Source of the DNA: Spirogloea muscicola
Lineage: Eukaryota > Streptophyta > Zygnematophyceae > Spirogloeales > Spirogloeaceae
Direction of reading: 5' to 3'
NCBI GenBank assembly: GCA_009602725.1
Contig: WELB01000006.1
Location: forward strand, 1,012,140 to 1,026,770
DNA: 14,631 nt
In this document: positions 8,094 through 14,631 of the stretch, in pieces
Layout of the letters: each line of letters opens with the position of its first letter
Numbering within the stretch: the stretch's first letter is position 1
The notes under the pieces: model-generated
The model's input: only the letters and a program-made list of their open reading frames with translations
What the model was told of the DNA's origin: nothing
Database searches by the model: none
Translations under genes and position numbers: made by a program

Positions 8094-8133
8094 AAGGCGC
8101 GCGCGGAGCGCATGAAATCGAAAGGGAGGCCAA
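8094..8133. repeat. Second copy of the ~38-bp micro-insertion core
   Basis: The sequence AAGGCGCGCGCGGAGCGCAT and the following 20 bases match 6535-6571 inside copy D apart from a few indels and substitutions. No coding sequence of the retroelement surrounds it, so it is shared independently of the retroelement. Confidence 0.5.
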
Positions 8134-8814
8134 TTCTAGCCTAACGAATGTCCTGTTAACTGGGTAATGAGCTGGCTGAGGGGAAACACTCTGTGACCCC
8201 TGCTAAGCAGCCGCAAGTCGGAGAAGGACGCGAAGGCGACAGCTGGTCACCCCGTTACAAGCTCGTGAGCTCGCCAGCCGAGGCGGGCCCCCTGCGACGT
8301 GGCCGCCGCCGCCGCGAGCTTGCAGCTGGTGGGGCGGGCCAGCTCAAGCGTCCCCGTCGCAGCACCGCAGCTCCATTGCCGCCTCGAGGCTTCGCAGGCA
8401 GCCGCGGCGGCCCGGCCGTGAGGCTCCTCCGAGCGGACCGGCAAGCGGAGCTGGGGCTTCGGCACTGCGCGGCACCAGCCGGTCTGCCAGTCGCCACTTT
8501 TGGTCACCAGTCCTCCGACTCGGGCCGCACAGCCTGAGCGCCGCCCTCTCCGCCGCCTCGGGCTGACTGAGCCGCAGATGACCCGCTCGGCGGGCCGAAG
8601 CCCATAGCCAGGACTTGTGTCGAGCAGACCGGAGGCTGCAGCACCATTTCTCGCAGCAGGCATTGCTGGGCAAGCTCGCCATGGGTGCCTGAGCTGCGGC
8701 TGCTTGAGCTTCTGGAAGGCGGCTGGCGCGTCCGCTTCACGTGCCACACTGTGGTGGAGGCAAGCGGGGGACCTGTCACTCCAGGGCGGAGCTGGACCGC
8801 GCACAGCCTCAGGA
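8134..8814 (+). other. GC-rich 5' flank and probable promoter/5' UTR of APE1L
   Basis: There is no recognised gene here. GC content rises sharply from about 8270 to 8560, as expected for a CpG-rich algal promoter. Open frames exist on both strands but look like composition effects. An in-frame ATG at 8617 lies upstream of the chosen APE1L start, with no family-like sequence between them. Confidence 0.45.
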
Positions 8815-11800
8815 ATGAAGCGCTTCTTCCAGCCGATTGTCAAGGACCCCTCGTTCAAGCGCCAGCGCTCCCAGGGCACGCCTCCGTCTGGCGGCAACGT
8901 CGAGAGCGAGGGCCGCAGCCCTGCGGCTGCTGCTGACGGAGGTACACGGCTGTGAGGCCCTCTCAGCAGTGCAAAAGTCAGCGCATGTCACCCTCTACTT
9001 GGGGCTTGACGCCCCGGCAAGCTTCCTGTGCTTTGGGTTGCACAGAGCAGACTGGCCCGCCTCTCATGCCAGCTGCCCCTGAAGCATCCCTGTGGTCATC
9101 CTGGCTTGGGTGCTTGCTCACTGCCTGTGGATTTGTGCCACCCGCCCGACACCCTTCTGCCCTTTGTTTCCCTAGGTCACTGGAGCTGTCAAGCAGGCTT
9201 CAATGCTAGCCTTCCTGTGCAGGAATGCAGGTTTTCACAGATGTGCCATGTGCCAGACTTTCTACAAATGGACTGAGAGGAAAGCATTTGAGCGCACTGT
9301 ATAGAGGCTGACTGCTTTCTGGAATAGTCAAAATCCACATTGCTTGCTCTTATCTAATATTCTTCAATGCACTGCCACTTTGGTATGCAGGTCCTGAAAG
9401 TCCATCAACATTGCAGCAAGTGCTTGGCAACCACCAAGAGACACTGCCTGATGACAAGTCACAGCGAGTACCCTGCAATGAAATTTCTGAGTACCAGGGA
9501 CAAGGATGCAAGGCTGGAACTGCAATGAATGAAGATGGAAAGGAACGTGAGAGAGGTGATGTAGAGAGCGGGGTAACAAGCACTAATCGAGCAAATGGGC
9601 AAGATGGCAGCACAAAAGCTGGCAGTGGCAGGAGGCATATGTTTGGTTCGAAACGAGAGGCGTCAGGGTCAAGGGTAAGGAGTACAGAGGACGATGTGGA
9701 AACAATGCAAGTGGTTGGAGAGGAGCCCAGAAAGTTCATGTCCTGGAACGCCAACAGCTTTCTCTTAAGGATGAAAAATGAGAGGGATGCTGTGCTGGAC
9801 TTTGTGCGGAAAGAAGACCCCGACGTCATTGCGATTCAAGTCAGGCTGCATGCTAGCATGCCTTTATGAAGCTGTGCTACCTTGACTGATAACACCGCTG
9901 TGTTTGCTGGCGGATATTGTGTGTCACATTATCCCTTGCTGCACCCGCAAGCAGAGAGTATCCTTGCTCACCAGCACATCTTTGTGCTTGCTGGTCCAGC
10001 TCACAACTTTCTGACACTGATTTTTCAGGAGGTTCGCATGCCAGCTGCAGGAAAGAAGGGTGAGCCTAAGCTTCAGGGCACCCTCAAAGATGACACTGGA
10101 CCGTCTCGCAACGACAAGGCTATCATGCTGAGAGCTCTGGCCACTTATCCACTTTCTCAATACAGAATTTGGTGGTCCCTGGGAGACAACAAGTATGGTG
10201 GAACCGCTCTGCTTGTCAAGAAGAGCATCTGCTCTCCAGCAGTCAGCTTCAATCTTGAAGCAGATGCTGCTGCCAAGGGTGAGAGGTCCTTCAAGCTTGG
10301 CTACCTCACACAAAAGTTAACATCTCTGTTCTGACTGGCAAGCACGATATGTCATGTTAGAGGTCCAAAAGTGGTGTTTGCGTGGACAGTTGTGTCCATG
10401 CCTAAACATGTGCTAGGTAGATGAAGGGAACTATGACCGTTGAGTAAAGGCAGTGTGACAAGCGCCTAACGCTTTTCTCCTTGTTCGTCCATCTCACCAC
10501 TTACTGCAGCTTGTCTAATCAAGTACTACCTCCTGACAAAACAGGACTGCATGAGATGGAGGGGAGAGTGATTGTGGCAGAGTTTGACACGCTCACTCTG
10601 ATGACCACTTATGTCCCCAATAATTCCTGGCGAGATGAGCCCAGTGGCTTCCAGCGAAGGAGGGAATGGGATAGGAGGGTGCTCCAGTTTCTCCTCTCAT
10701 GGCAAAAGACTTCTTCATCTCCTTATTCCAAAGAGGATGTTGCTAATACGTCTTGCAAGCCCCTTGTCTGGTGTGGCGACCTCAATGTCAGGTGAACCAG
10801 TCCTTAAATTCATCGTTCTGGAGCTTGTGAGCCAAATTTTTGCTGGAATTGTGTTAGTCCCATAATCAGGAGAGTCGGACTGACATGCAGCTCCACCATC
10901 AAGAGTTTAGGGTTTAGGGTCTCATCATAGGCTCTTTGTTTGCCGGACCGCCTGCACATCTCTGCCTGCACTTCATCTCTTGACTGCCCCTTGAGATCTC
11001 TGCAGCCACGAGGCGGTTGATGTCACGCACCCCGACTTTTTCCGAGACGCCAAGAAGGATGGTTACATCCCCCCGAATGCAGAGGTAGTACTCCACTTAC
11101 ATTTCTCACTGCTTGACCTTGATGCTTGGTTGGCCTTGATTGTCAGCCAGCAAAACCAAAATGTAGTCATAGTACAAAGGTTTTCATCCTTTCTACAGGA
11201 TCGAGGCCAACCAGGTTTCACCCCGGCAGAGAGGTTCCGCTTCTCAGAGTTCCTTAGGAGGTGAGTGGGCTGGGAAGAGCTGTTTATACAGTCCAGCTCT
11301 GCATGAGCTGTCAAAGGACCAGATAGTCTGGTATTTGTACATTGTCACTTGGATTCGGAAAGTCAAGGAGCTACTCTCATGACTCATGTCACTTAAGGTG
11401 CAGCCATTATCCGTTTTGCATGAGAAAGACAGGAGAGTCGGTCAATGAAAACTCTCTTGTGTTACCGAGTGCATGCACAGGGGTGGTCTGGTGGATGCAT
11501 ACCGGCTCATGCACCCAGCGAAGGACTATGATGCGGGATACACGTGGTCTGGCCATCCTGTTGGCAAGTATTGTTCTGAATTGTGCCAAGCTGACTCAAG
11601 TTGGAATGCTGTCATATGACATGGTATACCGCAAAGTCCTCTGAGTCAGTGTAGCATCTCACAACTCTCACCAGGAGTATCCAAATTCTCTAGAACGTAT
11701 TTCATCATACAGATTTCACGCGAGCTTCTTCAAGGTTGCCCAGTAAAGTGTGTGAAGCTCACTGACTCCTGTGACCAGATTTCGAGGCAAGCGGATGAGA

Positions 11801-12128
11801 ATAGATTATTTCTTGGTGTCAAGGAGTATCACGCATCGTGTCAAAGTGTGTAAAATACATGGGACTGGCATTGAGATGGAAGGTGAGCTCCTCTCAATGC
11901 ATGGAGTCCCTGCTGACAGGCCTTACTCGTGGAAGGAGTAGTGCCCACTGCTTAGTTTCTCATACTGTCGTCAATGTGGCTGCTGCATGTTGGCAGGCAT
12001 GAGGCTCACCAGTAGCTTTGCTTCAAGATCCGAAATTGCCGGCGCGTACTGAGGCTTCTTCATTGCAAACCGCAGGTTATCTTGGCAGTGACCATTGCCC
12101 CATCACTCTTGAGCTTCGACCAAGCTGA
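8815..12128 (+). CDS. APE1L: Plant APE1L-type AP endonuclease (ExoIII/APE1 family), nine exons
   Basis: Model: join(8815..8941,9391..9839,10029..10278,10545..10791,11006..11084,11199..11260,11481..11567,11779..11882,12076..12128). It gives 1458 nt, 485 aa, with all introns GT-AG and all phases consistent. It begins MKRFFQPI, matching the start of Arabidopsis APE1L, which fixes the ATG; the RFF piece resembles a PCNA-binding motif. A low-complexity linker (about 44-155) is longer than in the plant protein. Catalytic motifs in order: WNANSF (161-166), IQE with metal-binding Glu193, YVPNNSW, GDLN (Asp354, Asn356), TPAERFRF, TWSGHPVGK, RIDYFL (Asp443) and GSDHCP (Asp474, His475). Known role: nuclear enzyme that cuts DNA 5' of abasic sites and cleans 3' ends in base-excision repair and, in plants, in active DNA demethylation. 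All catalytic residues look intact. Confidence 0.93.
10906..10919 (+). repeat. Two TTTAGGG telomere-type units in APE1L intron 4
   Basis: TTTAGGG occurs twice without interruption inside the intron 10792-11005. This is the telomere unit of land plants and Chlorella-type algae. Two units are too few to prove a telomere-derived insertion; they may be a chance match or a telo-box-like binding site. Confidence 0.6.
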
Positions 12129-12856
12129 GGCAGAGAATTGACATGCATTGGGACTGCCTCGCCTGTCCCCTGGAGGCTCCTAACATTGCCACTGCTCTGA
12201 AGGTAGAGCTGAAAGCTCATGCAGAAGCTCTACTCGGGCAGGCCGAGTGCTCGTTGAGCTGCACCTGGAGGGTCTTCTGGGCCTGTTAGCTCCTGCAGTT
12301 TGTGTTGTAAGTGCCGCTTCTCCAGATTCATGGGAAGCTGTCACTTTCCTGCTGTCCGCTGCCACAGCCCGCCCGCCCAGCTAAGAAAGGCTTATCGTCC
12401 TGCAGGCTTGCATTCAGTGCACGTTCACAGCAGGGACAATGGGGCACGCTGCAGCACGTGCTTCTTCAGGCAGCAACTCTTCACCAGGCTTGGTTGGGGA
12501 CGCCGCACCTCTCAGGTGGACATTGCTCAGTCTCCCACTGATATCATGTAGGCAACATACTGCCACTCTCGCCACACTAAAGGACTGGGGAAAAATAGTC
12601 GCGCTCCCACCTTCACTTCCAACGTGCTGTCCTTATCGTCAGCTCCTCACTGCCAACAATTTTGAGGCAGTGCATTTTCCCCTCTGCCAGTACCTATGGC
12701 TCGCCATCGTCACCAGACCTCTAGCGGTCCGTCCATTTGGGCAGACAGAGCCAGTGGGCGCAAGAGCCGCTCGCATCAAAGAGTAGTCAGTAGAGGGGGC
12801 CACCTTCTGTGCCGGTCCCTTGTCTCACCATGAGTCGAGGAGGCCCATGTAAGCTG
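12129..12856 (+). other. Region downstream of APE1L, no gene recognised
   Basis: It begins with the APE1L 3' UTR. A TGTAA at 12306-12310, 178 bases after the stop, could be the polyadenylation signal common in green algae. Short open frames on both strands show no family motifs, and none was accepted. Sequence resembling retroelement tails starts only at about 12880. Confidence 0.4.
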
Positions 12857-13330
12857 GCCACGTCACAGCTGCGAGAGCTTTTTCGGTTGGGCGATGGCTG
12901 TGAACATAGTAGCTTCTTCAAAGGGGGCGAGGGATGTGAAAAGCCAGACCGAAAGAAGTTGACAGGGTCCGAAGGGGCCGAGAAGTGCTGTGAAAGGCCA
13001 GCCCAGAAAGAGAAGGACAAGGTAGAAATGAGGCCGGAAGCGCTAAGCAGCAGCAGACGCCTCATTGATACGGAGTGGGAAAAGGGTCTAGGACTTCTGA
13101 AGAGAAAGAGGAGAGAGACGCTTCCAGTAGAGGCGATGGCTGTGAGTGGCCAGCCCAGAAAAATGAAATAATAATGTTCGAAGAGGCCAGAGAAAGCGCA
13201 AAGCACACAGTGACTCAGCATAGTGTAATCAGAAAAGAACATTTCTCAAAATGGGCGGGCCTTTGAAAGGCCACCCAGAAAGAGTGGGCAAGGTTTGATG
13301 AGCCGGAAGGCGCCAGAAGCACAATGCTAC
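12857..13330 (-). repeat. Array of diverged solo retroelement tails, minus strand
   Basis: Read on the minus strand, at least four tail units recur: about 12950-12890 (GTCAACTTCTTTCGGTCTGG then TTTTCACATCCC), 13015-12965 (GGGCTGGCCTTTCACAGC), 13165-13125 (GGGCTGGCCACTCACAGCC) and 13315-13245 (CCTTGCCCACTCTTTCTGGG then GGCCTTTCAAAGGCC). No coding end precedes any of them. The oldest resemble the tail block inside copy A rather than the F-type tail. Confidence 0.55.
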
Positions 13331-13359
13331 ACGAGAGACCACGGCGAATGGGTGACTAG

Positions 13360-13443
13360 GAAGAAAGTGCTCGCCCATACAGAGTAGGGGCTGGCAAAGC
13401 AGAAGAAAGTGCTCGCCCATAGAGAAGAGGGGCTGGCAAAGCT
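13360..13443 (-). repeat. Two tandem 42-bp units at a tail 3' end
   Basis: Units 13360-13401 and 13402-13443 begin GAAGAAAGTGCTCGCCCATA and end GGGGCTGGCAAAGC, with a few differences. On the minus strand they form the last part of a tail: CCAGCCCC, then TATGGGCGAGCACTTTCTTC, twice. Copy F ends with a shorter (23-bp) repeat of the same motif. Confidence 0.75.
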
Positions 13444-13655
13444 AGCCCAAAAAAGAAAGGACAATGTACGAAGCCAAAGGAAGAGGAGCCGGAAAAAGGA
13501 CTGAACCACAAAACACTGCAAAACACATAGACGATGCAGAGGGAAGCTCAGTATCCACGAGTGAGCCAGCCCAAACAAGAATGGACAATGTCCAAAGCCA
13601 AAGAAAGAGGAGCCGGAAAAAGGACCACTACAAAACACTGCAAAACTCACGAGTG
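13444..13655 (-). repeat. Two minus-strand tails, one with a remnant of the ORF terminus
   Basis: The inner tail (about 13575-13444) starts on the minus strand with CTCACTCGTGGATACTGA, the LTRGY-stop terminus. It then carries CTCTGCATCG, TTTTGCAGTGTTTTGT and GGGCTAGCTTTGCCAGCC. A second tail (about 13655-13565) is joined directly before it and stops at its GGGCTGGC, so the two are head-to-tail. Confidence 0.7.
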
Positions 13656-13738
13656 ATTAGGCTCCTCTTTCCGGCTTCCGGATTTCCCGGCTCCTCTTTC
13701 TTTGGCTTTGGACATTGTCCATTCTTTTTTGGGCTGGC
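13565..13738. repeat. 52-bp inverted repeat of retroelement tails, 51/52 identical
   Basis: The arms are 13565-13616 and 13687-13738 with a 70-base spacer. The arms match base for base except one position (G against T in the T run before GGGCTGGC). Each arm includes the palindrome TGGACATTGTCCA and half of the GGCTGGC hairpin. The right arm recurs unchanged at 14117-14168. Confidence 0.9.
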
Positions 13739-13748
13739 TTTGCCAGCC
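13709..13748 (+). other. Two-hairpin tail motif, best-preserved example
   Basis: Hairpin 1 is TGGACATTGTCCA (13709-13721). Hairpin 2 is GGCTGGC-TTT-GCCAGCC (13732-13748), with a T-rich linker between them. This order is kept in most tails of the window. In RT-encoding elements, a structured 3' RNA end is commonly what the RT recognises; that role is inferred here. Confidence 0.7.
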
Positions 13749-13757
13749 ACTCTTCTC

Positions 13758-14069
13758 TTCGCGGCCCTGGCGATGGATGTACACGGGGCTTTCGGCAGCC
13801 GCTGGCTGGATCTCATTCAGCGGCTTGCCCGCCAGGCCATTGACCGGCGGCCGGGTCTGCCAGGGGCGATGCCCGGCTTCAACGCCGCCGGTTCGCTCGC
13901 ACAAGTCTTCCGCATGCGCCTGGCCGTATCGCTTCAACGCTCCCTTGCCCACGCCGTCCAATCGCGCGCAGGCCGCGCTATGGCCGCCGCCTCTGGGTCT
14001 CGGCGGAGTGCCTCTTTCCCTGCAGCGAGCTACTCAGACCTGCTGATGTTGCTCACTCGTGGGTACTGA
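13758..14069 (+). pseudogene. Retroelement copy F: recent 5'-truncated C-terminal fragment
   Basis: Copy F begins at FAALAMDVHGAFG, directly after a tail hairpin (CCAGCCACTCTTCT). It stays in one frame through SLAQVFRMRLAVSLQRSLAH and SYSDLLMLLTRGY to TGA at 14067-14069. It is almost identical to copy B, including the start of the tail. It lacks the RLE catalytic residues, so it cannot act alone. Sequence in front of it in the same frame is tail, not protein. Confidence 0.8.
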
Positions 14070-14214
14070 GCTTTCCTCTGCATCGTTTCTGTGTTCTGCA
14101 GTGTTTTGTAGTTTCTCCGGCTCCTCTTTCTTTGGCTTTGGACATTGTCCATTCTTTTTTGGGCTGGCTTCTCTATGGGCGCGCATTTTTCTTCTCTATG
14201 GGCGCGCACTGCTT
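14070..14214 (+). repeat. 3' tail of copy F
   Basis: It starts GCTTTCCTCTGCATCGTTTC and includes TTCTGCAGTGTTTTGTAG. It then carries the 52-bp block (14117-14168) identical to 13687-13738. It ends with a 23-bp repeat of TTCTCTATGGGCGCGCA (from 14169 and 14192). Hairpin 2 lacks its right half here because the end repeat follows GGGCTGGC directly. Confidence 0.75.
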
Positions 14215-14244
14215 CGATTAGGCACCCCGAGTCAGCAGCCGCTA

Positions 14245-14285
14245 CTTAAGTCGCAGTAACTTGCAGCTGGATTGATTTGCAGCTC
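14245..14285 (-). repeat. Possible micro-fragment of the retroelement C-terminus
   Basis: On the minus strand CCAGCTGCAAGTTACT followed by GCGACTT reads PAASYCDL, like PAASYSDL of the other copies. The match is only about 25 bases, so it may be coincidence. Confidence 0.3.
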
Positions 14286-14579
14286 CTGCTTCTCCCTCTA
14301 GCGAGCCGGCTCCACTCGGGGGCCCTTCAGTTTCGGCAGGGCACAACCGTCCGATCGCTTCCACCAGGATGTATGTAATCGACGGGTCACGCTCGCGCAT
14401 GGCCAAGCCAGCTGTCGTCCTTGCAGGCCGCCGCGTAGTCGTGCTGATTGTCGATTGCGCCGACGCGGTGCCACGTGGCCGTGTCGGCAGAGGCACGGCG
14501 GGGCCGCGAGACGGCGCGGAGCCCGCCGCATTTCCCGTCGCGAGACGCGCCGCCAATCGCGGGGCGACCCTGAGCAGCC
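14286..14579 (+). promoter_or_regulatory. GC-rich 5' flank of the gene starting at 14580
   Basis: No family-like protein is seen on either strand. The GC-rich character and position directly before an ATG in strong context suggest promoter and 5' UTR. No specific element can be named. Confidence 0.3.
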
Positions 14580-14631
14580 ATGGCGGCGCGCGACGGCGAG
14601 GGCGGCTCCGAGGCCGACGCCGCCAGCGGCG
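14580..14631 (+). CDS. Start of an unidentified protein gene, cut by the window end
   Basis: The ATG at 14580 has a near-ideal context (GCAGCCATGG). It opens a frame reading MAARDGEGGSEADAASG to the end of the window, an Ala/Gly/acidic-rich N-terminus typical of algal proteins. Only 17 codons are visible, so no function can be given. A chance ATG in GC-rich DNA remains possible. Confidence 0.4.
   Translation, partial: MAARDGEGGSEADAASG

Noticed and set aside
8617-8814. Upstream in-frame start extending APE1L by 66 codons
   Set aside because: MKRFFQPI at 8815 matches the N-terminus of the plant protein, and the extension shows no conserved sequence.
8247-8897. 216-codon open frame on the minus strand before APE1L
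   Set aside because: It lies in very GC-rich promoter sequence, overlaps the start of APE1L exon 1, and is Arg/Ala/Pro-rich with no family motif; several other frames are open here too.
12306-12310. TGTAA as the definite APE1L polyadenylation signal
   Set aside because: A 5-base motif is expected by chance at this spacing; mentioned only as a possibility.
12787-13242. 151-codon open frame on the minus strand
   Set aside because: It is translated retroelement tails (repeated GWPLT/GLSQ-like words from the hairpins), not a protein.
13357-13750. CRISPR-like array of short palindromic repeats
   Set aside because: Repeats occur in both orientations with unequal spacing and match retroelement tails; the host is eukaryotic and no cas genes are present.
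13687-14168. LTR pair around copy F (identical 52-bp direct repeats)
   Set aside because: The repeats are internal parts of two tails, lack TG...CA ends and enclose only a C-terminal fragment, so tandem tails explain them better than LTRs.

Overview
The window looks like nuclear DNA of a green alga, most likely a trebouxiophyte-type chlorophyte. It holds two protein genes, each split by eight short introns. The first is a stand-alone BtaA-like (DUF3419) enzyme; plants mostly lack this family, but algae have it. The second is a clear relative of plant APE1L. Sequence is GC-rich around gene starts, and a plant/Chlorella-type TTTAGGG telomere dimer sits in an intron. Assignment to a genus is not possible from sequence alone.

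Layout. 1-155: poly-C edge and 5' flank. 156-2997 (+): BtaA-like 3-amino-3-carboxypropyl transferase, nine exons, 441 aa; three of its eight introns appear to start with GC. 2998-3596: unassigned, with a possible orphan exon. 3597-8050: a dense nest of 5'-truncated retroelement copies in both orientations. All derive from the 3' part of a non-LTR-type ORF: end of the RT region, a CCHC-like zinc knuckle, a PD-(D/E)XK restriction-like endonuclease (RLE) domain, and an LLTRGY-stop terminus. A hairpin-rich 3' tail follows. 8051-8814: GC-rich 5' flank. 8815-12128 (+): APE1L-type AP endonuclease, nine exons, 485 aa, all introns GT-AG. 12129-12856: nothing recognised. 12857-13650: array of mostly solo retroelement tails on the minus strand. 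13655-14214 (+): a tail, a recent truncated copy (F) and its tail. 14281-14579: flank. 14580-14631: start of another gene running off the window.

The two host genes do not form a functional unit: one is membrane betaine-lipid synthesis, the other base-excision repair. The main unusual feature is the retroelement debris. At least six coding-end fragments and more than a dozen tails carry the same two-hairpin motif. Tails repeatedly meet tail-to-tail as inverted repeats (one pair 51/52 identical), and several truncated copies begin right beside the hairpin of another copy. This suggests, as inference, an RLE-bearing element that inserts into its own palindromic tail in either orientation. All splice models come from reading frame, phase and family motifs, not from transcripts.
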